Assembly: GCF_000934545.1 (NCBI RefSeq)
Contig: NZ_CP010554.1
Location: 434,001-498,000, forward strand
DNA: 64,000 nt
Reading direction: 5' to 3'
Source: Rugosibacter aromaticivorans
GTDB lineage: Bacteria; Pseudomonadota; Gammaproteobacteria; Burkholderiales; Rhodocyclaceae
Positions 21,025-30,001 of the stretch are shown here, piece by piece; within the stretch, counting starts at the first letter, position 1; the number at the start of each line of letters is the position of its first letter. The position numbers and the translations under genes were made by a program. The notes below the pieces were generated by a model, which did no database searches, was not told the origin of the DNA, and saw only the letters and a list, made by a program, of their open reading frames with translations.

Positions 21025-23550
21025 TTAACCCGTATCCCGCTGGCGCCAGAAGCGTTTGAGTATTTCCAACACAACCAAAAGTCCGCCGGTAGCGGCCAGC
21101 GTGACGATGAGATCATCGGCATGCAGTGGCCCAAAACGGAAGAGGCCGCGTGCCGGTTCCCATGCCAGAATAAGGCCGAGCAGCGATAGAGCAACAACGC
21201 TTACCCACCACAAGGCACGGTTGTTCCAGCGCAGGGCATTGCCCAGCGAGCTGCTGAAGGATCGGTTGACCAACACCAGCCCAAGATTGACTAGCACCAG
21301 CGAAACAAAAGTGAGCGCGCGCACTTCATTGTCAGGCATGCCGCGTTGCAAGGCCAGCAGATAAAGGGCGGCGAGGGTACCGAAGGCGAGCACGCCTTGC
21401 AGCAGGCTCCACAGGATGAATCTCGATGAGAACAAGCGGCTGGTCGCTGCGCGCGGACGCCGCTGCATGATGTCCTGTTCTTCCGCCTCGGCTTCGAAAA
21501 CAATCGAGCAAACAGGATCAATGACCATTTCGAGAAAGGCAATATGAATCGGCATGAAAATCAGCGGCAAGCCCATTACCAGCGGCAGCAGCGCGAGGCC
21601 GGCGATCGGGATATGGATGGCGAGGATATAGCCCATCGCCTTCTGCAGGTTGTCGTAGATGCGTCGGCCAAGGCGCACGGTTTTGACGATAGAGCCGAAA
21701 TCATCATCAAGCAGCACCAGGGCGGCTGCTTCCCGTGCGACATCAGTGCCACGACCGCCCATGGCAATGCCGATATCGGCGGCCTTGAGCGAGGGCGCAT
21801 CATTCACGCCGTCACCTGTCATGGCGACTACTTCACCGTCGGCCTTGAGGGCGCGGACAATGCGCAGCTTCTGCGCGGGCATGATGCGCGCAAAGACGGA
21901 GACCGAGAGGGTGTGCTGGCTGAGTTCTGCATCGCTCATCGCTTCGATGTCGTCGCCGGTGAGTACGGTATCGGTGGTCAGCCCAGCCGCGTGGGCAATC
22001 GCCAGCGCCGTCGCCGGGTAGTCGCCGGTGATCATGATGACGCGAATGCCCGCTGAGCGACATTCGCGCACCGCATCGGGCACTGAGGGTCGCAACGGGT
22101 CGGCGAGTCCGACCAGACCAACGAAGGTGAAAGCAAAGGCCTGCGGCGAGGCAGGCCAGTTCTGTCCGTGAAAACTGGCATTCGCTACGGCCAGTACGCG
22201 CATGCCGTCAGCGGCCAGCCGGTTGACCTTGCTAACGAGCGCGGCCAGTGCTGCGGCATCGAAGTGGCAGAGCGCGGCAATGGCTTCTGGAGCACCTTTG
22301 GCGGCGACGCGGCAGCCCTCCATGCCTGTGATTTGCCAGACTTGCGTGACGGCCAGCAGTTCCGGGCGCAGGCCATAGCTGTGTACGAGTTCTTCCTTGG
22401 CATCGGCATGCGGTGTTGATAGTGCGTGAAAGGCTTTGTCCATGGGATCGAAGGGTTCGCGAGCGCTCGCCAGCCGTCCGCAATCGACGAGTTGCTGGAA
22501 TTTTTCCGGCAGAGGGGGTGCGCGCTGAGGTGCGAGATGGAATGTCTCGCCATCGGCGACGAGCGCGGTGATCGTCATGCGGTTTTCGGTGAGTGTGCCG
22601 GTTTTGTCGGTGCATAGCACGGTAGCCGCGCCAAGCGTCTCAATGGTGGAAGCGCGGCGGGTGAGTACGCGCGCCCGCGAAATGCGCCAGGCGCCCATCA
22701 CGGTGAACACTGTCAGGACCAGCGGAAATTCTTCCGGCAGCATCGACATGCCGAGTGCGATGCCAGCCAGCAGCGCATCGAGCCATGAGCCGCGCAACAG
22801 GCCATAGAGCATGACGGCGAGCACGCAGCAGATAAGACCGAACAAGCCAAAGGCGCGCACGAGGCGACGGGTTTCCTGCGTCAACCGCGGCGGCACGCTG
22901 TCGATGGTTTCCAGCGCCTGACCGATCTTGCCGATCTCGCTGCGCAGGCCAGTGGCGTGGACTTCGGCCAACCCTTCGCCACGCACTACGAGCGTGCCGG
23001 AAAAGACGAAAGGCAGGTCGTCGCCGCCGGGTCGCATTGGTGGCATCGCGTGATTTTCGTTGTTGGCCACGATCTTGCGGACGGGCACCGATTCGCCGGT
23101 CAGCAGCGACTCGTCGACTTGCATGTCATTGGCCTGGATGAGCTGTGCATCCGCCGGTACGCGGTCGCCTTCGCCGAGGACAATGAAGTCGCCACGTACC
23201 ACTTCGCGGCCGGAAATGCGCCGCCGCTCACCATCGCGGATGACGAGCGCGCGCGGACTGGTCAAATCGCGCAGCGCTTCGAGCACCCGTTCGCTGCGGC
23301 TGGCCTGCACGATGGCAATGGCGACTGAAATCGAGGCGAAGGCAAGCAGCAGTAATGCCTCGGTCAGGTCGCCGAGCAGCAGATAAACAATGCCGGAGCC
23401 GATGAGCAGGCCAAACATCGGCTCACGGATGACTTCGAGCGCGATGCGCAGCAGGGAACGATGCCCCGCATGCGGCAGCTCGTTATAGCCTTCCGCCTGC
23501 AGCCGGTTTTGCGCTTCGCCGCTTGTTAATCCTTTTAGCGCCTCCGGCAT
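21025..23550 (-). CDS. Cation-translocating P-type ATPase
   Basis: This 841-residue ATPase has a short cation ATPase N-terminal domain (GLTSGEAQNRLQAEGYNELP), TGES (SLLTGESVPV), the membrane motif LPEEFPLVLTVF, phosphorylation motif CTDKTGTLTENRM, and MTGDGVNDAPSLKAADIGIAMG. The PEEFP motif in helix 4 and the C-terminal six-helix block (PVCSIVFEAE) match the Ca2+/Mn2+-like type II family found in bacteria; the substrate cannot be fixed from sequence. It stands six bases from metF on the same strand. Confidence 0.92.
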   Translation of the reverse strand: MPEALKGLTSGEAQNRLQAEGYNELPHAGHRSLLRIALEVIREPMFGLLIGSGIVYLLLGDLTEALLLLAFASISVAIAIVQASRSERVLEALRDLTSPRALVIRDGERRRISGREVVRGDFIVLGEGDRVPADAQLIQANDMQVDESLLTGESVPVRKIVANNENHAMPPMRPGGDDLPFVFSGTLVVRGEGLAEVHATGLRSEIGKIGQALETIDSVPPRLTQETRRLVRAFGLFGLICCVLAVMLYGLLRGSWLDALLAGIALGMSMLPEEFPLVLTVFTVMGAWRISRARVLTRRASTIETLGAATVLCTDKTGTLTENRMTITALVADGETFHLAPQRAPPLPEKFQQLVDCGRLASAREPFDPMDKAFHALSTPHADAKEELVHSYGLRPELLAVTQVWQITGMEGCRVAAKGAPEAIAALCHFDAAALAALVSKVNRLAADGMRVLAVANASFHGQNWPASPQAFAFTFVGLVGLADPLRPSVPDAVRECRSAGIRVIMITGDYPATALAIAHAAGLTTDTVLTGDDIEAMSDAELSQHTLSVSVFARIMPAQKLRIVRALKADGEVVAMTGDGVNDAPSLKAADIGIAMGGRGTDVAREAAALVLLDDDFGSIVKTVRLGRRIYDNLQKAMGYILAIHIPIAGLALLPLVMGLPLIFMPIHIAFLEMVIDPVCSIVFEAEAEEQDIMQRRPRAATSRLFSSRFILWSLLQGVLAFGTLAALYLLALQRGMPDNEVRALTFVSLVLVNLGLVLVNRSFSSSLGNALRWNNRALWWVSVVALSLLGLILAWEPARGLFRFGPLHADDLIVTLAATGGLLVVLEILKRFWRQRDTG

Positions 23551-23556
23551 GGGGGA

Positions 23557-24387
23557 TTAGCCGATGCCCAATCGGCGGCAGATTTCCAGCGTCAGCCAGG
23601 ATTGATTCATGGAGTAAAAATGCAGACCCGGCACGCCGCGTGCGATCAGTTGCTGGCACAGATCGGTGACCACCTCCAGCCCGAAGGCTTGCACCGAGGC
23701 GGTATCGTCGCCGAAGCTTTCGAACTGCTTGCGCATCCAGCGTGGAATTTCAGCGCCACAGGCATCCGAAAAACGCGCCAGTTTTGAGAAGCTGGCAATC
23801 GGCATGATGCCCGGCGTGATAGGCACTGTGACGCCCAGCGCGCGGGCATCGGCGACGAAGCGCGTATACGCGTCAGGGTTGTAAAAATATTGCGTGATCG
23901 CGGCATTCGCGCCAGCGTCGATTTTTTGCTTGAAATGCCGCAAATCGTCGCGCGGGCTTTTCGCCTGGGGATGCCATTCGGGATAAGCCGCGACGTCGAT
24001 GTGAAACGCATCGCCGGTTTCCTCGCGAATGAAGGCCACCAGTTCGTTGGCATAACGGAATTCGCCGGGGTCGGCCATGCCCGAGGGCAAATCGCCGCGC
24101 AAGGCGACGATGCGACGGATCCCGCGGACGCGGAAGGTGGCAAGCAATTCACGGATACTCGCCCGCGTTGCGCCGATGCACGACAGATGCGGTGCGGCGA
24201 CATGGTCTGCGGCGGCGATTTCGCTGACCGTGGCCAGCGTGCGTTCCTGCGTCGAGCCGCCAGCACCATAGGTGACGGAGAAAAATGCTGGCTGCAATAT
24301 CGCCAGCTGCTCGCGCGTTGCGCGCAATTTTTCGATACCTTCCGCCGTTTGCGGCGGGAAGAATTCGATGGAGAGTTCAAGGTTCAT
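23557..24387 (-). CDS. metF: MetF, methylenetetrahydrofolate reductase
   Basis: From the start at 24387 (MNLELSIEFFPPQTAEGIEK) the protein has 276 residues. It shows the FAD/folate TIM-barrel motifs FSVTYGAGGS, AAPHLSCIGA, ALRGDLPSG and ITQYFYNPDAYTRF. It makes 5-methyl-THF for methionine synthesis. The open frame upstream to 24495 runs through a hairpin repeat and is not counted. It lies downstream of ahcY in the same direction, so it probably shares the SAH riboswitch-controlled transcript. Confidence 0.95.
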   Translation of the reverse strand: MNLELSIEFFPPQTAEGIEKLRATREQLAILQPAFFSVTYGAGGSTQERTLATVSEIAAADHVAAPHLSCIGATRASIRELLATFRVRGIRRIVALRGDLPSGMADPGEFRYANELVAFIREETGDAFHIDVAAYPEWHPQAKSPRDDLRHFKQKIDAGANAAITQYFYNPDAYTRFVADARALGVTVPITPGIMPIASFSKLARFSDACGAEIPRWMRKQFESFGDDTASVQAFGLEVVTDLCQQLIARGVPGLHFYSMNQSWLTLEICRRLGIG

Positions 24388-24399
24388 GATGTATCCCTG

Positions 24400-24482
24400 A
24401 AAAAGTCGGCGCTGGCGATACGGCGCATATGCGTCCGAGATGCAGAAAAAATGTCGCGGATATGTGGCCAGCGCCGACTTTT
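24400..24482. repeat. Inverted-arm copy of the dispersed repeat between ahcY and metF
   Basis: AAAAGTCGGCGCTGGC at 24401-24416 is matched by its exact inverse GCCAGCGCCGACTTTT at 24467-24482, giving a 16-bp stem around a 50-base loop. The left arm continues GATACGGC as in the other repeat copies. The element fills nearly the whole 104-base gap and, as RNA on the minus strand, could act as a stabiliser or attenuator between the two genes. Confidence 0.8.
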
Positions 24483-24491
24483 CGGCGTTAA

Positions 24492-25913
24492 TCAATAGCG
24501 ATAATGTTCCGGTTTGTATGGGCCGGTTTTCGCGACGCCAATGTATGCCGCCTGTTGCTCGGTCAGCTCGGTGAGTTGCGCATTGAGCTTCTTCAATTGC
24601 AGGCGCGCCACTTTTTCATCCAGATGCTTGGGCAGTGTATACACGCCTACCGGATAATCGGCGTTGCGCGTAAATAGTTCGATCTGCGCAATCGTCTGGT
24701 TGGCGAACGACGACGACATCACGTAACTAGGATGACCCGTGCCGCAGCCCAGATTCACCAGGCGGCCCTTGGCCAGCAGGATGATCCGCTTGCCATCGGG
24801 GAAAATGATGTGATCAACCTGTGGCTTGATTTCTTCCCACTCGTATTTTTCCAGCGCAGCCACTTCGATCTCGTTATCGAAATGGCCGATGTTGCAGACG
24901 ATGGCCTGATCTTTCATCTTCGCCATGTGCGCGTGCGTGATGACATGGTAATTGCCGGTGCAGGTGACAAAGATGTCGGCCTTGTCGGCGGCGTAATCCA
25001 TGGTCACGACGCGATAACCTTCCATCGCCGCTTGCAGCGCGCAGATCGGGTCGACTTCCGTCACCCACACTTGCGCCGAGAGCGCGCGCATGGCTTGCGC
25101 TGAGCCTTTGCCCACATCGCCATAACCCGCGATTACCGCAACCTTGCCGGCGATCATCACGTCGGTGGCGCGCTTGATGCCATCGACCAGTGATTCGCGG
25201 CAGCCGTAAAGGTTGTCGAACTTCGATTTGGTCACCGAATCATTGACGTTGATGGCGGGAATTTTCAAGTCGCCACGTTCGTACATTTGATACAGCCGAT
25301 GCACGCCGGTAGTGGTTTCTTCCGTCACGCCCTTGATGTGCGCCAGGCGCGTGGAATACCAGGTTTTATCGCTGGCGATTTTGGCTTTGATGGCCGAAAA
25401 CAGCACGCGCTCTTCTTCGCTGGTGGGGTGGTTCAATACCGCTTGATCTTGCTCGGCGCGGGCACCCAGATGCAGTAGCAGTGTCGCGTCCCCGCCGTCG
25501 TCCAGAATCATGTTGCTGTAACCCCCATCGGGCCATTCAAAAATGCGGTGTGTGTAATCCCAGTACTCTTCCAGCGTCTCGCCCTTCACCGCGAATACAG
25601 CAGTGCCACCGGTAGCAATCGCGGCGGCGGCGTGATCCTGCGTGGAGAAAATGTTGCACGAGGCCCAGCGCACCTCGGCACCCAACGCTTGCAGGGTTTC
25701 GATCAGCACGGCGGTCTGGATGGTCATGTGCAGGCTGCCGGTAATACGCGCACCACGTAAAGGTTGCGCGGCGGCATATTCTTCGCGAATCGCCATGAGG
25801 CCCGGCATTTCGGTTTCGGCAATGCGGATTTCCTTGCGCCCCCAGGCAGCAAGGCTCAGATCGGCAACAACATAATCGGCGGTGGTAGATGCAACATCGA
25901 TCACAGCGTTCAT
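24492..25913 (-). CDS. ahcY: AhcY, S-adenosylhomocysteine hydrolase
   Basis: The start at 25913 ([20 protein letters not shown]) has an AAGGAG ribosome site and gives 473 residues. Visible motifs: [28 protein letters not shown], the NAD-binding [13 protein letters not shown], and the C-terminal [12 protein letters not shown] typical of the enzyme. It splits S-adenosylhomocysteine into adenosine and homocysteine. Upstream lies a SAH riboswitch, downstream metF, forming a methyl-cycle operon. Confidence 0.97.
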   Translation of the reverse strand: MNAVIDVASTTADYVVADLSLAAWGRKEIRIAETEMPGLMAIREEYAAAQPLRGARITGSLHMTIQTAVLIETLQALGAEVRWASCNIFSTQDHAAAAIATGGTAVFAVKGETLEEYWDYTHRIFEWPDGGYSNMILDDGGDATLLLHLGARAEQDQAVLNHPTSEEERVLFSAIKAKIASDKTWYSTRLAHIKGVTEETTTGVHRLYQMYERGDLKIPAINVNDSVTKSKFDNLYGCRESLVDGIKRATDVMIAGKVAVIAGYGDVGKGSAQAMRALSAQVWVTEVDPICALQAAMEGYRVVTMDYAADKADIFVTCTGNYHVITHAHMAKMKDQAIVCNIGHFDNEIEVAALEKYEWEEIKPQVDHIIFPDGKRIILLAKGRLVNLGCGTGHPSYVMSSSFANQTIAQIELFTRNADYPVGVYTLPKHLDEKVARLQLKKLNAQLTELTEQQAAYIGVAKTGPYKPEHYRY

Positions 25914-26001
25914 TAAAGGCTCCTTGAACAGTGACCGGGAAGAGCGGTGCATCGATGTGACTCATATGCATATGCGAACTCACCCTGCCCGGTACGGGTT
26001 A

Positions 26002-26069
26002 GGTGAGCGCAGTTTGCAAAAAACCGAGCCTGGGGAGAGATCGAACCCTCGCCTTGCAGCGCTCCTCGG
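26002..26069 (-). ncRNA. SAH riboswitch ahead of ahcY
   Basis: On the minus strand, CCGAGGAGCGCTGCAA (26069 downward), CCAGGCTCGG (26033-26024) and GCGCTCACC (26010-26002) appear in order and spacing of the S-adenosylhomocysteine riboswitch. CCGAG pairs with CTCGG (P1) and GAGCGC with GCGCTC (pseudoknot). The RNA class normally turns on ahcY when SAH accumulates. It lies about 90 bases before the ahcY start and just after a TATAAT box. Confidence 0.92.
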
Positions 26070-26078
26070 AAGCCGGGA

Positions 26079-26107
26079 ATTATAACGGATATGGAGAATA
26101 ACGTTGA
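26079..26107 (-). promoter_or_regulatory. Promoter of ahcY-metF
   Basis: A perfect TATAAT on the minus strand (26084-26079) stands about ten bases before the riboswitch. At 17 bases upstream the -35 region reads TCAACG, a weak match. The -35 area overlaps that of the divergent tRNA promoter. Confidence 0.6.
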
Positions 26108-26133
26108 CGCACTGCGGCAAAGCCGTGCATAAT
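26104..26133 (+). promoter_or_regulatory. Promoter of the initiator tRNA gene
   Basis: TTGACG at 26104-26109 and CATAAT at 26128-26133, 18 bases apart, end five bases before the mature tRNA. It is divergent from and overlaps the ahcY promoter region. Confidence 0.6.
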
Positions 26134-26138
26134 TCGCC

Positions 26139-26215
26139 TGCGGGGTGGAGCAGTCTGGCAGCTCGTCGGGCTCATAACCCGAAGGTCATAGGTTCAAATC
26201 CTATCCCCGCAACCA
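26139..26215 (+). tRNA. Initiator tRNA-fMet (CAT)
   Basis: A 77-base cloverleaf with encoded CCA end. The anticodon CAT at 26173-26175 sits in a stem with three consecutive G-C pairs (TCGGG/CCCGA), the hallmark of initiator tRNA. The T arm reads ATAGGTTCAAATCCTAT. The acceptor stem begins TGCGGGG and ends CCCCGCA, so position 1 appears to be T facing A72, a pair where the usual initiator has a C-A mismatch. Confidence 0.95.
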
Positions 26216-26230
26216 GACAAGAAACAAGGC

Positions 26231-26268
26231 AGGCCAAGCGTTTACAGACGTTTGGCCTTTTTTGTTTT
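26231..26268 (+). terminator. Rho-independent terminator after tRNA-fMet
   Basis: AGGCCAAGCG and its near-inverse ACGTTTGGCCT form a stem of about 10 bp with one G-T wobble, followed by TTTTTTGTTTTTT. It lies 16 bases past the tRNA. Confidence 0.85.
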
Positions 26269-26314
26269 TTGGGCTGGGGATGTCCCCGAGTTCATAGTCT
26301 AATATGTTGATTCT

Positions 26315-26719
26315 ATGGTTTACCGATTTACTATCCCCCTGGACGAAGTTGATATATCAGCCATCCGCGCTCAAGGTGCGGGCGGACAAAATGTCAATAA
26401 AGTGTCGAACGCTGTGCATCTGCGTTTTGACATCAAGGCGTCTTCGCTGCCGGAAACGATTCGCGAACGGCTCCTGAATCTCGGCGATCAGCGCATCAGC
26501 AAGGACGGCGTGGTGGTTATCAAGGCACAGGAGTTTCGCAGTCTTGAAGGAAATCGTGCGGAGGCGCTACGACGGCTGCACGAGATGGTAGCAAGTGTTA
26601 CCACGCTGCCTAAAATGCGTCGACCAACGAAACCCACCCGTGCATCGGTTAAACGACGACTGGAGAGCAAGACCAAGCGCGCAACAGTAAAGCTAGGGCG
26701 AGGCAAGATGAGCGAATAA
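26315..26719 (+). CDS. arfB: ArfB (YaeJ), ribosome-rescue peptidyl-tRNA hydrolase
   Basis: The 134-residue protein has the release-factor GGQ motif in [20 protein letters not shown] (about residues 15-34) and a basic C-terminal tail ([20 protein letters not shown]), which in ArfB enters the empty mRNA channel. It frees ribosomes stalled without a stop codon. Length and layout are as in E. coli YaeJ. It stands alone between the tRNA terminator and a VF530-type gene. Confidence 0.94.
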   Translation: MVYRFTIPLDEVDISAIRAQGAGGQNVNKVSNAVHLRFDIKASSLPETIRERLLNLGDQRISKDGVVVIKAQEFRSLEGNRAEALRRLHEMVASVTTLPKMRRPTKPTRASVKRRLESKTKRATVKLGRGKMSE

Positions 26720-26749
26720 TATGTCATTGATGATGAGCAAACGAGTCCA

Positions 26750-26992
26750 ATGAAAACGATGCAAGCAAACAATCCATTGCATGGCGTTACGCTGGAAAAA
26801 CTACTGAATGATCTGGTGGATTTTTATGGGTGGCACCAGTTGGGGCGGCGCATCGATATTCGTTGCTTTACGCACGAGCCAAGCGTTGCCTCCAGTCTCA
26901 AGTTTCTTCGCCGCACCCCGTGGGCTAGAGCGCAGGTAGAGGCGCTGTATATTGATTTTCTGAGGCAGGATGGAAAGCCCGGCGGTACTTAA
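26750..26992 (+). CDS. VF530-type (DUF2132) small DNA-binding protein
   Basis: An 80-residue protein with the family pattern [33 protein letters not shown] and [20 protein letters not shown]. Members are small helical proteins described as double-stranded DNA-binding; the cellular role is not established. It follows arfB by 30 bases and may be cotranscribed. Confidence 0.85.
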   Translation: MKTMQANNPLHGVTLEKLLNDLVDFYGWHQLGRRIDIRCFTHEPSVASSLKFLRRTPWARAQVEALYIDFLRQDGKPGGT

Positions 26993-27071
26993 GGTTTATT
27001 TGTATTTGGATACTGAGCGCTTAGTCGGCCGAGGTGCCATGCCCATGCCGCATCCCTGAGGCAGACAAAAC

Positions 27072-27269
27072 ATGAACTACGAAGAATATCTGGATGAAGT
27101 CACCACGCTCATTGTCGAGAAGTACGGCATCGCTGACGAGGCGGCCATCCAGAGGGTGATGCGCGCTCAGGCGGACGATTTTTTTATCGCACATGACGAT
27201 GACCCGACGATCTGTTCGCTAGAGCGTGCGCACAAAGACGCGAAAACTATCTTCACTCAATACAAGTAA
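27072..27269 (+). CDS. Small acidic hypothetical protein
   Basis: A 65-residue ORF (MNYEEYLDEVTTLIVEKYGI ... AHKDAKTIFTQYK), mostly helical and acidic, with a start about 80 bases after the VF530-type gene and no clear ribosome site. I do not recognise the family. Its last 17 bases overlap the end of the monooxygenase gene on the other strand. The amino-acid composition looks protein-like rather than random. Confidence 0.6.
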   Translation: MNYEEYLDEVTTLIVEKYGIADEAAIQRVMRAQADDFFIAHDDDPTICSLERAHKDAKTIFTQYK

Positions 27270-28968
27270 ATAGTTTTCGCTTGGGTGTGGCTAAGCTACG
27301 CCGATGCCCTCTGCCCTCTGTCGTCATCGTGCGATCGAGCGTGAATCCCTCGTAACCTTTAGCCTGGACATCTGCACAGATCTTGCGGTAGGCAGGCGCT
27401 CCACCGAGATAAACCATGCAGACACGCGGTTTGCCGGGGATGTTCGCGCCCATGTACCAGGAGTCCGTGCCTGGCATCAGCGTTTGCTGGGATAGCTCAT
27501 AAACGTGCGCCACCCACCGGGTTTCCGCTTCCAGCGTCGGCTCGATGGTGTCGAGATCGTGGTCACGCAAGTATCGAATGGCGTCCGTTGCAAAGTCGAC
27601 GTGATCTTCAATGGCCAGCGGCATGTTGTACAGGACTGAGGGACTTTGTGGGCCGGTGATGAAGAACAGGTTCGGGAAGCCATGGCTGGTGATCCCGAGA
27701 TAAGTGAGTGGGCCATTTGCCCACTTGTCCTCGAGCTTCAGTCCATGGCGGCCGACAATACCCATGCTGAGCAGTGGGCCGGTCATGGCATCAAACCCGA
27801 TGGCCAGCACAATCGCATCAAGTTCGTATTCATCCGTTGTGGTGCAAATGCCGTGTTCGGTAATCAGCTCAATCGGCGTTGCTTTGATGTCGACTAGGGT
27901 GACGTTATCCCGGTTGTAGGTCTCATAATATTTCGTCTCCAGCGGTGGGCGTTTGGTGCCATAGGGGTAGTCTTTGGGCGTCAACATATCGGCGACTTGA
28001 GGGTCTTTTACCCGTTCGCGAATCTTGGCGCGGACAAACTCGGCGGCTGTATCGTTGGCTTCCTTGTTGAACAGAAGATCCGCAAAGCTGTCAACGAATA
28101 GCCGAAAGCCGCCTTGCACGTAACGCGCATCATAGACCCGCCGTCTTTCTTCCGCTGAGACGGCCAGCGCCGAGGGCTGCACCTGATCGTAAGGTATCCC
28201 AAGGAAGGCGTTGCGTGATTTGGTGCGAATTTCCGCGTAGCGAGACTTTACTTGCCGCTCAGTTTCAGGATCCATCGGTGCATTGCCGATAGGTGTGGCA
28301 TAGTTGGGGGTGCGCTGAAACACGGTGAGGTGGGCTGCCTCCTTGGCAATTTCGGTGATCGCTTGAATACCACTGGCCCCTGTACCAATCACGCCGACCC
28401 GCTTGCCGGCGAAATTGACGCCCTCATGTGGCCAGTTGCCCGTGGCGTAGATCTCGCCTTTGAAGGTCTCAACACCTTTAAATTCTGGGGTCTTCGCAAC
28501 AGAGAGATTACCCGTACCCGCGATCAGATACTTCCCGCGCGCGATGGTGCCATCCTTGGTACCGACTTCCCAAAGCTTGTTTTTATCATTCCACACGAGC
28601 GAGGTAATCTGTGTGTTGAATTGAATGTCTTTGCGTAGATCAAAGCGGTCAGCGACGTGATTCAAATAACGCAGAATTTCTGGCTGCGCGGCAAAGCGCT
28701 CGCTCCACGTCCACTCTTGCTGGAGTTCTTCAGAAAAAGAGTAGGAGTAGTGAATGCTCTCAATGTCGCAACGTGCACCTGGGTAGCGGTTCCAGTACCA
28801 GGTGCCCCCCACATCGCCAGCGATATCAAAGACACGGGCAGAGAGTCCCATCTGGTCGCGCAGGCGGTGCAGCGCATACAGCCCGGAAAATCCTGCACCG
28901 ATAACAACGGCATCAAATGTTTCTACCTGCGCTGAGCCGGTCGTCGGGATGTTTGTTTTTAAATTCAA
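27253..28968 (-). CDS. Baeyer-Villiger-like flavin monooxygenase
   Basis: This 571-residue flavoprotein resembles cyclohexanone/steroid monooxygenases. It has an FAD-binding GAGFSG (residues 24-29), GGTWYWNRYPGARCDIES and a second Rossmann motif GTGASG (195-200). The family fingerprint FxGxxxHxxxWP reads FKGEIYATGNWP at 169-180: the conserved His is Ala175. That may alter or abolish Baeyer-Villiger activity; a hydroxylase, N-oxygenase or reductase role is possible. It is the last gene of the catabolic block, 219 bases after an SDR gene. Confidence 0.88.
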   Translation of the reverse strand: MNLKTNIPTTGSAQVETFDAVVIGAGFSGLYALHRLRDQMGLSARVFDIAGDVGGTWYWNRYPGARCDIESIHYSYSFSEELQQEWTWSERFAAQPEILRYLNHVADRFDLRKDIQFNTQITSLVWNDKNKLWEVGTKDGTIARGKYLIAGTGNLSVAKTPEFKGVETFKGEIYATGNWPHEGVNFAGKRVGVIGTGASGIQAITEIAKEAAHLTVFQRTPNYATPIGNAPMDPETERQVKSRYAEIRTKSRNAFLGIPYDQVQPSALAVSAEERRRVYDARYVQGGFRLFVDSFADLLFNKEANDTAAEFVRAKIRERVKDPQVADMLTPKDYPYGTKRPPLETKYYETYNRDNVTLVDIKATPIELITEHGICTTTDEYELDAIVLAIGFDAMTGPLLSMGIVGRHGLKLEDKWANGPLTYLGITSHGFPNLFFITGPQSPSVLYNMPLAIEDHVDFATDAIRYLRDHDLDTIEPTLEAETRWVAHVYELSQQTLMPGTDSWYMGANIPGKPRVCMVYLGGAPAYRKICADVQAKGYEGFTLDRTMTTEGRGHRRSLATPKRKLFTCIE

Positions 28969-29040
28969 CGTGAATCCTCCTTACTCAGTGTGAATAGAAA
29001 ATGCAGTTGCATTGTCTTCCATAGTGTCGCTTTACCGTCT

Positions 29041-29067
29041 GCCACCGTATCACCAGCGCCGAGTTTT
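29041..29067. repeat. Dispersed repeat copy, intergenic
   Basis: GCCACCGTATCACCAGCGCC then GAGTTTTT differs from the ruvA and quinone oxidoreductase copies at few positions. It lies in the 219-base gap between the BVMO-like gene and the SDR at 29188; the rest of this gap holds no gene I can recognise. Confidence 0.7.
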
Positions 29068-29187
29068 TGCGTCGTGGCTGAGTGATATTCCCTCCCAAGG
29101 CTAAACACTTTGCTGCGCATCATAGCGCGTGATTTTTATCGCCAGATTAACGGAAGAGGGCATACTGAGCGGTTGCACCACGCCGCT

Positions 29188-29943
29188 TTATTGCGCCGTA
29201 TAGCCGCCGTCGATCGGAATAATCGCGCCGGTGATAAAGCTCGCTTCATCCGACGATAAAAACGCGACCAAGTTGGCGATTTCAGATGGGTCAGCGCCAC
29301 GGCCCAGCGGTGTCATGGCGGTGGCGCCATCAATAAAGCCTTTGCCGATACGCGCCACCATGGGGGTCATGACGAGGCCGGGACAAATGGCGTTGGCGCG
29401 TATGCCTTGTTTGGCGTAAGTGACAGCCCAGGAGCGAGTCAGTGCGATCACCGCACCTTTGGATGTGCTGTAGGCGTGCAGCCCCGGCGTGCCGATCAGC
29501 CCGCCGATGGATGACGTGGTGGTGATGACGCCACTCTTGCCGCCGCGCAGCATGCTTTGCAGTGCGTATTTGGCAACTAGAAACGGGCCGCGAGTATTCA
29601 CCGAGTGGATATGTTCCCAGTTGGCAAGATCGAGTGAATCCGTGAGGCCATCGCCAGATTCAATACCTGCATTGTTGAACAACACGCGCACGGCGCCATA
29701 AGTTTCTTCAGCACGTTTAAGCGCGCCACTCACGCTGGCTTCGTCTGACACGTCGCACTGGGCAATGAAGGCATCGCCGCCAGCACTTTTGATCTGGCTT
29801 AGCGTTTCTTCAAGGCCGACACGGTCAACATCAATGAGGCACACACGGGCTCCCTCAGACGCAAAACGCACAGAGGCTGCCCGCCCTATGCCTGCTGCCG
29901 CACCGGTGACAACAGCACAACGGCCTGTAAATCGATTGGTCAT
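29188..29943 (-). CDS. SDR family oxidoreductase
   Basis: A 251-residue classical short-chain dehydrogenase: TGAAAGIGRA (cofactor), NNAG, catalytic Ser in TTTSSIGG, YSTSK (Tyr/Lys) and tail IPIDGGYTAQ. Asp in LIDVD suggests NAD. It follows the dioxygenase beta-subunit gene by 58 bases and precedes the BVMO-like gene, so oxidation of a diol or alcohol to the ketone used by the monooxygenase is a reasonable inference. Confidence 0.9.
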   Translation of the reverse strand: MTNRFTGRCAVVTGAAAGIGRAASVRFASEGARVCLIDVDRVGLEETLSQIKSAGGDAFIAQCDVSDEASVSGALKRAEETYGAVRVLFNNAGIESGDGLTDSLDLANWEHIHSVNTRGPFLVAKYALQSMLRGGKSGVITTTSSIGGLIGTPGLHAYSTSKGAVIALTRSWAVTYAKQGIRANAICPGLVMTPMVARIGKGFIDGATAMTPLGRGADPSEIANLVAFLSSDEASFITGAIIPIDGGYTAQ

Positions 29944-30001
29944 TTTGTATCCTCTTTATTGTTTGTGATTGAGTGATTGCTTCAGATAACGAGAGGCTAG
30001 A

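Noticed and set aside
28985..29040. Possible sigma-54 box upstream of the BVMO-like gene (TGGAAG ... TGCAA)
   Set aside because: The GG to GC spacing is eight bases instead of ten.
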